Source: a virus. From it: a stretch of DNA of 38,882 nucleotides. The stretch lies in IMG/VR virus record IMGVR_UViG_3300028840_001471, positions 1 through 38,882 of that record; one strand, 5' to 3'. Numbering within the stretch: position 1 is the stretch's first letter; every line of letters starts with the position of its first letter. Both the position numbers and the translations under genes were made by a program. The notes under the pieces were generated by a model. It had not been told where the DNA came from and searched no databases. It was given only the letters and a program-made list of their open reading frames with translations. Positions 26,433-34,161 of the stretch are shown here, in pieces.

Positions 26433-26443
26433 AAGTTACCCCT

Positions 26444-26737
26444 TTACTCTTTATTCTCTTTTTCAGATTTAGCGGCCTCTTTTTTCTTGGCCGGTTTTTT
26501 CTCTTCTTTTTTCGGTTCAGGTTTCTTTTCCTCTTTCTGCTGCTCTATTTTAATTTCAGAGCCGTCAAGATTTTTATACCCACGGGCTTTATAGTGCGCA
26601 AGATCACTTACACGCACGGCCTCAGGTCCGCCGGGTCCTAGTATTTCTTTTGTCTTCATCTGTCCATTATCCTTTAAAAATGAGGCGGGGACTGCGCGCC
26701 GTTTTCCACATTTCGCGCAGCCCCGCATAACTGGCAT
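26444..26737 (-). CDS. small Lys/Glu-tailed protein (start uncertain)
   Basis: The frame from ATG 26737 gives 97 residues with a CAKCGK knuckle at the N-terminus, a middle motif (VRVSDLAHYKARGYKNLD) and a highly charged Lys/Glu tail that is probably disordered. The first 20 codons coincide with a GC-rich hairpin followed by TTTTT, so the real start may be ATG 26659 (71 residues; AAAGGA lies 10 bases upstream). AAGG also lies 8 bases before ATG 26737, so both remain possible. The middle motif resembles one in the next gene upstream. Role unknown; its place after the coat gene suggests a head accessory protein. Confidence 0.55.
   Translation of the reverse strand: MPVMRGCAKCGKRRAVPASFLKDNGQMKTKEILGPGGPEAVRVSDLAHYKARGYKNLDGSEIKIEQQKEEKKPEPKKEEKKPAKKKEAAKSEKENKE
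26676..26726 (-). terminator. possible internal terminator
   Basis: On the minus strand a 13-bp GC-rich stem with one bulged base (26726-26714 with 26698-26685) and a 15-base loop is followed after four bases by TTTTT (26680-26676). It could attenuate transcription between head and connector genes, or it may only be compositional overlap with the start of the CAKC-containing frame. Confidence 0.45.
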
Positions 26738-26741
26738 ACTC

Positions 26742-27134
26742 TTAGCCTTCGCTTTCCAAGTATTCTATAAGTGCCTCTTTCTTTTCGCCGAATTTTGCGC
26801 CCTCTTCAAATTCAACGTCTAAGCCGTGTTCCTCTATAAAAGAGTTAAGCTTTTCATTACTATTAAGTTTAGCTGCAAGCTCTGAAAGTGTAAGCTCAGG
26901 CTCTTCGTCTTCATTGGCTTCAGGCGCAGAAACAGGCGCGGCCGCACTAATAGGGGCGTCCACGCGCTTAAAACCTTTCTCTTCCCATTCCGGCACGTCT
27001 GCAATATTAACAAGGTATTTATCCTTGCCTTTTGCTACGTAACACGTTGGCACAGCTTTAGCCGGTCCGCCGGCAAAGGTCATAAGAAACAAAAGCGAAA
27101 AAAAAGCAAACATCAAAATAACAATTAGGCTCAT
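26742..27134 (-). CDS. membrane-anchored or signal-bearing small head-region protein
   Basis: This 130-residue protein starts at ATG 27134 with AAGGGG 6-7 bases upstream; codons before that lie in the terminator. The N-terminus is strongly hydrophobic (about 2-22, IVILMFAFFSLLFLMTF), followed by a small domain with NIADVPEWEEKGFKRVD, an Ala/Pro/Glu-rich acidic linker and a helical LEM/HeH-like C-terminus (LSELAAKLNSNEKL...FIEEHGLDVEF). A hydrophobic N-terminus is unusual for a gene in the head cluster. Role unknown. Confidence 0.7.
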   Translation of the reverse strand: MSLIVILMFAFFSLLFLMTFAGGPAKAVPTCYVAKGKDKYLVNIADVPEWEEKGFKRVDAPISAAAPVSAPEANEDEEPELTLSELAAKLNSNEKLNSFIEEHGLDVEFEEGAKFGEKKEALIEYLESEG

Positions 27135-27147
27135 GTCGGCCCCTTTC

Positions 27148-27184
27148 AAAAAGTGCGGGGCGGCCGCGGACCTGCAGCCGCCCC
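27148..27184 (-). terminator. terminator/attenuator after the coat gene
   Basis: On the minus strand GGGGCGGC (27184-27177) pairs with GCCGCCCC (27164-27157), an 8-bp perfect stem with a 12-base loop, and TTTTT (27152-27148) follows after four bases. It begins eight bases after the coat stop codon. It would let coat mRNA exceed that of the downstream connector genes. Confidence 0.65.
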
Positions 27185-27192
27185 TAGGTTAC

Positions 27193-28353
27193 TTAGTCCT
27201 TGTATGCTCTGACTGCAAGGTTACCGTCAAGCGTTTTCACGCCAAACAGTACGTCAAGCACTACTACGACTTTAGAGTTATCGTCGTCATAGTAAAGCCT
27301 TGCACGTATGGACAAATTGGTAACGGGGTCCTGTACAGAGAAAACGCGCGCGCCCAGTTCGTTAGGCAGTTCAAAAGGCAGCTGCCCGAAAGCAAGAGCG
27401 AAAGCGTTTTTATGGTAAGCCATATTCTGCACAGAGCTTGACACTATAAGCCCTGTTACTACAGCGTCATCTGCTACGTCTGCAGCAAGCGCAGGAGTAA
27501 ATGACACGTCACCTTCACCGCCGGTAAAAGTAACGTTTGCAGTAACAGCGTAACGCTGTGTATTCCCTGCAATAACGAAAGTGTCACCTATTACCCACGT
27601 GCCGCCGTCTGTCACGCTGTCAATGTGAATAGTGGTTACCCCTGCAGAGTAACCGGCGCCGTTGTCAATAGCACCCACTGCGTCCGCGCATACTCCGCCG
27701 GTATGTGTCGCCACATTCTGGTTAGCAAAGAAATTGAGGCCGTAACGCATATCCAGCGCGCCGCTTACCTGAGTCTGTACACCCTGCTGCCCGGCGCCCT
27801 GCCACTGGGCAAACGCGGAAAGTCCCAGCAGGTTAGCTTCCATTTCGCCGTCAACCATATAGAACATGTTCATACTGTCCTTAATGGGTACAGCATTGTC
27901 AAAAAGCACCTTACGCGGTCCGGTAATGTCTGTTACCACAGACCCGGGTGTAGCGTTAAGGTCATAGACCCACGGCACGTCAACGTACAGACCTACTAAG
28001 GTCTGGTCTATGAAGTCAGCAAGCGCATACGCTGCAGGGCGTATATGGTCTTCAATTATACGCTCTTCACTGAAAGCAAGTTCTTTGTCTGTCAGTTCAA
28101 AGCGTACCTCTTTCCAGTAGTCAAGGGAAAGCTGGACCTGTTTAGTGGTAAGGTCCTGTGAAGATCCGGGGGCATTCTGTGCTGTGAAAGTGGACGGGCC
28201 TTTAATATTGATTTTCTGACCCTTGCCAAAGACGCGCCGCTCTTCGTCATATCCACGGTGCACGGTGTTTGCCATACCCAGTGCTTTTTCAAGCTGTATA
28301 AGCGCTTCCTGTGCGTAAAATTCAGGAACATAATAACCCAGTGAGTTTGCCAT
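27193..28353 (-). CDS. major capsid protein (P22 coat-like)
   Basis: This 386-residue protein begins MANSLGYYVPEFYAQEALIQ and continues with a GQKINIKGPSTFTAQ segment and LSLDYWKEVRFELTDKELAF, matching P22 gp5-type coat proteins seen in many siphophages. A Gly/Thr-rich beta insertion (about 235-300, VTTIHIDSVTDGGTWVIGD) is common in this group. The C-terminus ends VVVLDVLFGVKTLDGNLAVR. The position after the scaffold gene and the terminator just behind it both fit the coat role. No maturation protease is encoded nearby, as expected for this lineage. Confidence 0.85.
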   Translation of the reverse strand: MANSLGYYVPEFYAQEALIQLEKALGMANTVHRGYDEERRVFGKGQKINIKGPSTFTAQNAPGSSQDLTTKQVQLSLDYWKEVRFELTDKELAFSEERIIEDHIRPAAYALADFIDQTLVGLYVDVPWVYDLNATPGSVVTDITGPRKVLFDNAVPIKDSMNMFYMVDGEMEANLLGLSAFAQWQGAGQQGVQTQVSGALDMRYGLNFFANQNVATHTGGVCADAVGAIDNGAGYSAGVTTIHIDSVTDGGTWVIGDTFVIAGNTQRYAVTANVTFTGGEGDVSFTPALAADVADDAVVTGLIVSSSVQNMAYHKNAFALAFGQLPFELPNELGARVFSVQDPVTNLSIRARLYYDDDNSKVVVVLDVLFGVKTLDGNLAVRAYKD

Positions 28354-28386
28354 AATGCAAAACCTTTCTTAAAAAATTAGCGGGGC

Positions 28387-29190
28387 TTATTCCCCCAATA
28401 CAAGTTTTAGGCCTTCTTTTGCGGCCCGTTCACGCGCAGCCCTGTACCGTACAGGGTCCCGCGCTTCCTCTTGGCTTATTACAAGTTTCCCTGCGTCAGC
28501 TGTCCCGGCTATACTCTGTTTGCCGGCGCCGCCTCCGCCTGTGCTTTCGGTTCCTTTGAAAGCAAAAGGAAACTCTTTTACAAAGCCTTTAATAAGAGCA
28601 TCAATAGAAATAGCTTTAGCCTGTCCGTCTACGGCTGGCTCTCCCTGTTCTGTAAGTACCTGTATGTCAAAGTCGTCGTCAGTCTCAACTACTTTAACGC
28701 GGTCCCTTACATGCGGCAGCAAGTTTTTGACATTGCCTTTAGCTTCGGTAATTGCAGTTATGGCCACATTGTCTACCATAAGAGTACGTAGCTTACCCAT
28801 AAGCTTATCAATACGATTTTTAAGAGCCTCTGTCTCTTCGCCGTGCTGCGTTACAAGCTGGTCAGCCTGAGCCTTCAGTTTACGCTGCACTTCTGCCTGC
28901 ATATCAATATTACCCGCGTCAAATTCAGCAAGCTTTGACTGTGCTTCTATGGCAGCATCTAAATCTATGTCCGCGTACTTCTCGTACTTTTTCATAGACT
29001 TAGCAAAATTCTCTTTGGCGCTGCGCTCTGCATTAAGTGCTTTTTTCAGCGCTGCAGTATCAGCAAGTTCAAAGTTTCCCACAGGTGAAGCATTAAGAAT
29101 ATAGCGCCCGTTATCCTCTCGATAAAAGGGCCTTAATGCTTCGTTTACATTTTCCAAATTCTCCAATACCGTCAACAGTTCGTCAGCCAT
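28387..29190 (-). CDS. capsid scaffolding protein
   Basis: This 267-residue protein is mostly helical with a long coiled-coil-like region (about 55-145, containing LKKALNAERSAKENFAKSMK and EVQRKLKAQADQLV), a Gly-rich linker (about 217-224) and a basic helical C-terminus (RYRAARERAAKEGLK), as in scaffolds that bind coat through a basic helix. It lies directly upstream of the coat gene. AGGAG is 8 bases before ATG 29190. No protease motif is visible. Confidence 0.75.
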   Translation of the reverse strand: MADELLTVLENLENVNEALRPFYREDNGRYILNASPVGNFELADTAALKKALNAERSAKENFAKSMKKYEKYADIDLDAAIEAQSKLAEFDAGNIDMQAEVQRKLKAQADQLVTQHGEETEALKNRIDKLMGKLRTLMVDNVAITAITEAKGNVKNLLPHVRDRVKVVETDDDFDIQVLTEQGEPAVDGQAKAISIDALIKGFVKEFPFAFKGTESTGGGGAGKQSIAGTADAGKLVISQEEARDPVRYRAARERAAKEGLKLVLGE

Positions 29191-29358
29191 TTTTTATGCT
29201 CCTATATAAAAATGGTCTTTCCAAAGTCTCTTTGGCGGCGCGCCTCTCGCACTGCCAGACCTATTTTAAAATTAAATGTATCGGCCGCGGGGGTCCCGGG
29301 CTGCGAAAACCGGGACCCCCTCAGAAAACCACAAAAAGAAAAAGCAGCCGTATACATA
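29191..29358 (-). other. 168-base intergenic spacer with strong hairpin
   Basis: This is the longest gap in the head operon. It holds a perfect 11-bp stem, GGGGGTCCCGG with CCGGGACCCCC (29289-29299 and 29310-29320), around a 10-base loop, with no T-run on either side, and a 6-bp hairpin CCAAAG/CTTTGG (29221-29235) near the scaffold start. It may be an mRNA stability or processing element that sets scaffold and coat levels. Confidence 0.6.
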
Positions 29359-30429
29359 TTATGCGCTTTCCGTTTCTATAGGATTGCCAGCCCTATTTAG
29401 TCCAAAATCTTTAAGCGGTATAGTCCCGCCCTGTTCATTTACAAAACCGTCCACACTTGTAACCTTTCCACTGCGGTACATTTCAGCCCGTACAGGTCCA
29501 AGTAATTTATCTTGCGTTTCTGTGTCCTGTTTCTTTAACCACACGTCAAAACTTTCCGCCTGTGGTATGTCACCGCCAAGCCGTGCGCGCTGGTCCGGGC
29601 GCAGTGTGTCCGGGTCTACTCCCATTTCCTCCCAGCTCTTCAGGACCGGCACGGTAGTAGAACGGCAATTAACATGCTGCGGCGGACGCTCCCCGGAATC
29701 TACCGGATATATATTACCATGCAATGCCATGCAAATAAAAGTAGTCCTATCATCAAAAGTAGCCACATATTCCACGCCGGCCACTACGTCCGCATTAGTT
29801 TCATATACTGCCTGCCGGGCTCTGTTCTGCACAGCATTTGCTGCTGTCCGGGCCACAGCTTTAGCATTATTTACAGCCTTGTTAATTCCGTTAGTTGTAA
29901 AAGCGTCATACTCCCGGGTTAACAGGTCCTTAGCCATTTCAGGAATACTCTTACCCTGTACCATGTCGCTACGTATCGTATTGTAAATTATATTTTGCGT
30001 ATCTTGCGCAAGCTTTGAAAACCAGTCATCAAGTAACTGACCGTCAGAAAAAGGACGCTCAATTACAATAGACTGCAGCAAGTCAGGACCGGGGACTATA
30101 AAGTTAATATTCGGTCCGGCCGCCTGCTGTAGCTGTTCTATTGTTACCTGCGTTTCTTCGCCCATAATTTCACGCAAGCTTGTATTAAGCCGCGCAGTAA
30201 CACGCTCCCAGCCCATACCGTTTTCAATAGCGTTACGCAGCTGTATAAGTCTGAAGTCATTAAGTTTTAAACTGTTAAAAGGCAAGTCCTGCAGTTGCCG
30301 TGCTATATCCGGTAAAACTTCATCACGCAGCAGCTTAACTATTTCATTTGCCACGTCATCAGCTATACCCTTCTGCTCTAGCACGCGAAAGAGTGAGCTT
30401 TCTAAAAGCTGTTCGTTTGCCGTTACCAT
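29359..30429 (-). CDS. MuF/SPP1 gp7-like minor head protein
   Basis: This is a 356-residue protein. The central part (about 175-260) has the gp7/MuF pattern: a helix with ARTAANAVQNRARQAVYETN, then YVATFDDRTTFICMALHG and the PPQHVNCRST metal-site signature. The C-terminal module (FDVWLKKQDTETQDKLLGPV onward) is also typical and is shared with the small protein at 36006-36260. Proteins of this group ride on the portal and enter the procapsid. It starts four bases before the portal stop region, so the two are coupled. Confidence 0.88.
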   Translation of the reverse strand: MVTANEQLLESSLFRVLEQKGIADDVANEIVKLLRDEVLPDIARQLQDLPFNSLKLNDFRLIQLRNAIENGMGWERVTARLNTSLREIMGEETQVTIEQLQQAAGPNINFIVPGPDLLQSIVIERPFSDGQLLDDWFSKLAQDTQNIIYNTIRSDMVQGKSIPEMAKDLLTREYDAFTTNGINKAVNNAKAVARTAANAVQNRARQAVYETNADVVAGVEYVATFDDRTTFICMALHGNIYPVDSGERPPQHVNCRSTTVPVLKSWEEMGVDPDTLRPDQRARLGGDIPQAESFDVWLKKQDTETQDKLLGPVRAEMYRSGKVTSVDGFVNEQGGTIPLKDFGLNRAGNPIETESA

Positions 30430-30432
30430 TTA

Positions 30433-31983
30433 TTATAATCCCACTGTCTCTGTAGTCTGCGGCTGTCCCTGTGCTGCGTTTGCCACTGCTGCAGCACCAA
30501 GCGGCCTGGGCTGCGCGCCGGTGCCCCCGCCCTCCGCTGTATTACCACTTAAAAACCCAAGCCCCGGCGCTTGGTCAGCCCGGGCACGGTTTGCTAGCTC
30601 TGTTACGTCACCGTCTGCAAGCCTGCCGTACCGCTGCATTTCTTTAATAAAATCTTCAAGCGCCAAGTCACCATTTTTACGCATTTCTATAACGTCCTTT
30701 ACCTCTTGACTTGTCTTAGTAGCAAATACAAAGTCTTGGTAAATGTTATATTGTATGTCTTCAAGTGGCACGTCATAACCAAGCCATAACAGATTATTCT
30801 GTATCACTTTCCGCATAGCAGTATTAGCTGCATCAATCCAGCTTTCAATCTGGCTACGGCTCTTGTCTTCATTTGCTGCTATACCTGTAGCCTTAACATT
30901 TGCCAAGCGCTGTATCATAGGGTCCATACCCTGAATTTCCAAACGCTCCATAATATCCCGTATGTCTTTCCAGCCATTTTCTGCTGGCTTACCGTTTGTT
31001 TCCACGCGGTTCAAATTAGCGTCCGGGTTTTCGGTAAGTATTGAGTTAGTAGGTGAAATCAGAATACCTGCTTTAACTTGTGCCTCTGAAAAACCAGCGC
31101 CAAATAATATGCCAAGCCTGTCAAAGCGTAATATATTTTTCTGATCACTCATAGACTGCCATAACTCTAAATTTGTCCAGCCCAAATTAAGGAACGGCGG
31201 CAGTGCCGTAAGCAGACCAAGTTTTTTAGTATACATGGTTACAAGCGGTATATAAGCAGGCGTGCTTCCATTCATGGAAATACTACCGCTTGCTTTATCA
31301 ACTATTCCCCATTCAGCAGACTTAGAAAACGTGCTTCCGCTTTTTCTTTTTTCACGGCGCCAGACTTGGTAACTATCAACTCTTATAACCCGTATTTGTT
31401 CGTATACCTGTTGTTCCCAGTCTGCCAAGTCTTCTATGTACGTTTCCCTTATGCGTACTTCCGTAAGCGTTTCAACTCCGTTAGTCTGCCGGTCCGCTTT
31501 CCAGCCTATTACGTTTGGCGTTGCGAATACAGAGTTAATGGGACGGCTCATACTATCGGCAGTTTCCCCCTCAGGGTTTTCTACTTTTGAATAATCAGTA
31601 TACGCACTTGCCACGCCCCAGCGCATAAGGACCCGAAAATATTCTTTAGCAAATTCTTGGTGCGTCATTCCTTCGCCGTCCATATCCATCATTACAGGCT
31701 CTATCTTTTCCTTCGCCTCAGGATTATTAAGCACGTCCCACGTGGCCGGGCGGCTGAAAGGTCTTGCTACATATTTTTCTATTGTTTCGTCATACGCATT
31801 ATGCAGGAAAGAGCGCTTAATACGTACATTGTAATTTTTCTGTTTTTCGTCCGGTTCCTTCGGCGTAAACTTGGTACCGGCCGCACGCATTGCAGGAGTC
31901 CCGCCAAGCAGCGTTTGTAACAGGTCCCAGCTGCCTTGCTCAGCCATAGCCAAGTATTGTTTACTTTTAGTGTCAACTGCCAT
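30433..31983 (-). CDS. portal protein (DUF4055-like)
   Basis: This 516-residue protein fits DUF4055 portals: an N-terminal AAGTKFTPKEPDEKQKNYNVR stretch followed by a long FLHNAYDETIEKYVARPFSR helix region, and a C-terminal EDIQYNIYQDF and KTSQEVKDVIEMRKNGDLAL segment. It comes directly after the terminase large subunit gene, which is the standard place. The last ~50 residues are Gly/Pro/Gln-rich and probably disordered. It would form the dodecameric DNA gate. Confidence 0.88.
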   Translation of the reverse strand: MAVDTKSKQYLAMAEQGSWDLLQTLLGGTPAMRAAGTKFTPKEPDEKQKNYNVRIKRSFLHNAYDETIEKYVARPFSRPATWDVLNNPEAKEKIEPVMMDMDGEGMTHQEFAKEYFRVLMRWGVASAYTDYSKVENPEGETADSMSRPINSVFATPNVIGWKADRQTNGVETLTEVRIRETYIEDLADWEQQVYEQIRVIRVDSYQVWRREKRKSGSTFSKSAEWGIVDKASGSISMNGSTPAYIPLVTMYTKKLGLLTALPPFLNLGWTNLELWQSMSDQKNILRFDRLGILFGAGFSEAQVKAGILISPTNSILTENPDANLNRVETNGKPAENGWKDIRDIMERLEIQGMDPMIQRLANVKATGIAANEDKSRSQIESWIDAANTAMRKVIQNNLLWLGYDVPLEDIQYNIYQDFVFATKTSQEVKDVIEMRKNGDLALEDFIKEMQRYGRLADGDVTELANRARADQAPGLGFLSGNTAEGGGTGAQPRPLGAAAVANAAQGQPQTTETVGL

Positions 31984-31996
31984 TTAAAAGCCTCCG

Positions 31997-33403
31997 TTAA
32001 ATTGCTTGGTTTCTGTAAGCATAACCCCCGTCTATAGGGTGACGCTTTACAATGTAATAGCCTACACTGTCGCTATGGTGTGACCGTGCCTTATTTGTTT
32101 TCTTGTCTATCTGTCCAGCCCCGCCGTCAAGTACTGTAGTTTCGTCAAAGTCAGTAGCTATGTCTGCAGCATTAGCCGGGTCAACTTTCATACGTACAAT
32201 ACCGTTAGAGCTTTCAAGCCTTGAATTAACAGCGTTAACCCTTGCACGCTCAGGCGGGTTTTTAGTAGGGACCCGGAAAAAGAGCCTGCCGCCAAAGTAA
32301 GGGGTAAGCTCTTGGCGTATAAGGTCCCAGTCAGAGCCGCGCACTTTAGCAGAGCCGCCGGCCCCGCCCGTTGCATCACCGTAGCAGTATACAGGCCCCT
32401 TATGTGTCTTCCACGTTGCGGCCAGTGCATCACATACCGCAGGTGTTGTACTATTTTTGCTTATGGTAACTTGGCCGATAATATAAGTGCAGTCTTCACG
32501 GTCCTTACCGCGCTGCTCTCTGCTTTCCTGAATCACTGCAGCCACGCCCGGGGCAGTGTTAAAGTCAAAGCATAAATGCAACGGGGCTGCAGGGTCATAC
32601 GGCAGCCTTTCTATTGCATGCTTTTCACGGTCAAACTTATGGTAAGCACGGCCGGTAAAATATATAAATTCAGCTTCATACTCTTGCCTGAATGTCAGTT
32701 CATCCATGCGCCGGCGCGCACGTTCTATTTCCCGGGCCGCTGCCTCTTCACCAAGATAAAGAGGCATAACGTCCCGGGACCGCCACCAATAATAACCCCA
32801 TTCGTCCGCGTTCTCTATTTCCTGTGCAAACATAGCAGTTTTGTAATAATGGTTATGCCCTTCAGGCACTCCGTACAGATCAAGGCCGCCAAGCCTTTCA
32901 GAAAGAGCCGGGAAAATATGCTGTTCTATAGCTTCGGCTTTCATGTTCGGCGCTTCATCTGCAAATACCCAGTTATAGCTTGGACCTTCAAAACGGTCTG
33001 GCTTATCCATGCCTATAAGCCATATCATAGAGCCGTTAAAAAGCTTTATCATTAAGTCCGTTTTACTTTCGTCTGCTATAAGACCCTTTTCATAGCCGTT
33101 AATAATCCTGTGCAGATCATCCCAGTAATTACGCTTTACCTGTGCATACGTGGGGCACGTATAAGCTATCCTGAAGTCAGGCCAGAAAGTATTAAGCAGC
33201 GCAAAGCGAACGCCCCGGCGTTTAGCTATCTGAGTCTTGCCGGTACGCCTGCCTGCTGGTATGATATTAAAACGTTTCCGGCTTAACTCATAGGCTGCTT
33301 GCTCTATACTTGGCGTAAATGCCAGCGGGTCCGTTGCTGTAACGGACACACGGCGCGCCCTTTCTACAGGGCTGGGCGGAGCATAAAGCGTCATACTAGC
33401 CAT
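31997..33403 (-). CDS. terL: terminase large subunit
   Basis: This is a 468-residue packaging motor. Walker A is AGRRTGKT (50-57), Walker B WVFADEAP (145-152). The C-terminal RNase H-like nuclease has the three expected Asp residues: Asp280 (CFDFNTAPG), Asp343 (YGDATG) and Asp445 (HHSDSVGYY). ATG 33403 is used; a TTG five codons earlier or ATG 33394 are alternatives. The start overlaps the end of the small disrupted gene upstream by eight bases. The homing endonuclease gene separates it from the small subunit. Confidence 0.95.
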   Translation of the reverse strand: MASMTLYAPPSPVERARRVSVTATDPLAFTPSIEQAAYELSRKRFNIIPAGRRTGKTQIAKRRGVRFALLNTFWPDFRIAYTCPTYAQVKRNYWDDLHRIINGYEKGLIADESKTDLMIKLFNGSMIWLIGMDKPDRFEGPSYNWVFADEAPNMKAEAIEQHIFPALSERLGGLDLYGVPEGHNHYYKTAMFAQEIENADEWGYYWWRSRDVMPLYLGEEAAAREIERARRRMDELTFRQEYEAEFIYFTGRAYHKFDREKHAIERLPYDPAAPLHLCFDFNTAPGVAAVIQESREQRGKDREDCTYIIGQVTISKNSTTPAVCDALAATWKTHKGPVYCYGDATGGAGGSAKVRGSDWDLIRQELTPYFGGRLFFRVPTKNPPERARVNAVNSRLESSNGIVRMKVDPANAADIATDFDETTVLDGGAGQIDKKTNKARSHHSDSVGYYIVKRHPIDGGYAYRNQAI

Positions 33404-33656
33404 TGCTTGCTTTCTCAAAAGAAATATATTTTATCTGATTTCTTTTAAGCCACGCCTTAGCCTGTTCAGTGGTAAAGCGTGTATTAGGAAATCTGTAAGT
33501 TTGTACGGTAGTAGGTCCGTTAGGGTCATTCTTTAAAGGCCCCCCGTAAATCATCACGCCATTAGAAAGAGTACGCAATACCCGTATGCGCTGAAAGGCG
33601 CCCGGGTCCTTTACTCTTGCAGCATGAAAATTAGGGAAAGGAATAACATACCCTTT
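33396..33656 (-). pseudogene. small phage gene with start lost at homing endonuclease
   Basis: An open frame of 86 codons runs from the endonuclease stop codon (TAG 33659-33657) to TAG at 33396. It reads GYVIPFPNFHAARVKDPGAF and ends FTTEQAKAWLKRNQIKYISF, a style common in small phage head-region proteins whose ends carry an 'Ft..eAkaWL...' motif. No ATG, GTG or TTG lies before the conserved N-terminal part. It is in the same frame as the endonuclease, so only TAG read-through or a rare start (ATT after AAAGGG) would express the full length; a TTG at 33578 would give 60 residues. I read it as a gene whose 5' end was removed or displaced when the endonuclease inserted. Confidence 0.6.
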
Positions 33657-34136
33657 CTAATTGTTTCTTATATACGTAGGAACAAAACTTTTTAATTTTC
33701 TATATTCACCATATAAGCTGCGCTCATAATCTGTATATTTTCGCAAACGATTCGCTTTGGCGTTTGGATTGCAATTTATTCTACTTTCCAAAAACTCCAT
33801 AACTAAAACAGCCTTTTCTTTTTTCTCTATGAGATACGGAAAAACTTGCGCCAAAAAACTAAAAACTTTCTTCTGTGAGCTTATACGCCAAACATACATT
33901 GTTTTATGTTTTCTCTTTGGCTTTTTTGTTTTCTTAACAACCTTTCCAACACCTACAATATCACAAAAACGCTTTAAAAGTTTTTTGTTTGAATTACCGA
34001 CTATAACATGCACCGTATAATATTCACGATAGCCTTTACCCGGATTCTTTCTGTTAGAATAATTAAAACTTATACAACCTTCGCCCTCAAACATACCAAC
34101 AACAAAACCTAAATTGAAACCAGTCATTTTATTCAT
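33657..34136 (-). CDS. LAGLIDADG homing endonuclease
   Basis: This 159-residue protein has one LAGLIDADG-type motif (FVVGMFEGEGCISF, about 11-24), the YYTVHVIVGNSNKKLLKRF strand-helix element and the GVGKVV turn of single-motif enzymes, which work as homodimers. It is basic throughout. The gene is visibly AT-richer than its neighbours and lies between the terminase small and large subunit genes, a frequent site of homing genes. GGAG lies about 12 bases before ATG 34136; ATG 34127 is a possible start too. It is probably a free-standing selfish element. Confidence 0.88.
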   Translation of the reverse strand: MNKMTGFNLGFVVGMFEGEGCISFNYSNRKNPGKGYREYYTVHVIVGNSNKKLLKRFCDIVGVGKVVKKTKKPKRKHKTMYVWRISSQKKVFSFLAQVFPYLIEKKEKAVLVMEFLESRINCNPNAKANRLRKYTDYERSLYGEYRKLKSFVPTYIRNN

Positions 34137-34161
34137 TATACTTTTGCTCCAATAGTCATCT

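Noticed and set aside
28370-28392. Terminator between scaffold and coat genes
   Set aside because: A T-run is present but the stem is only four to five base pairs, too weak to call.
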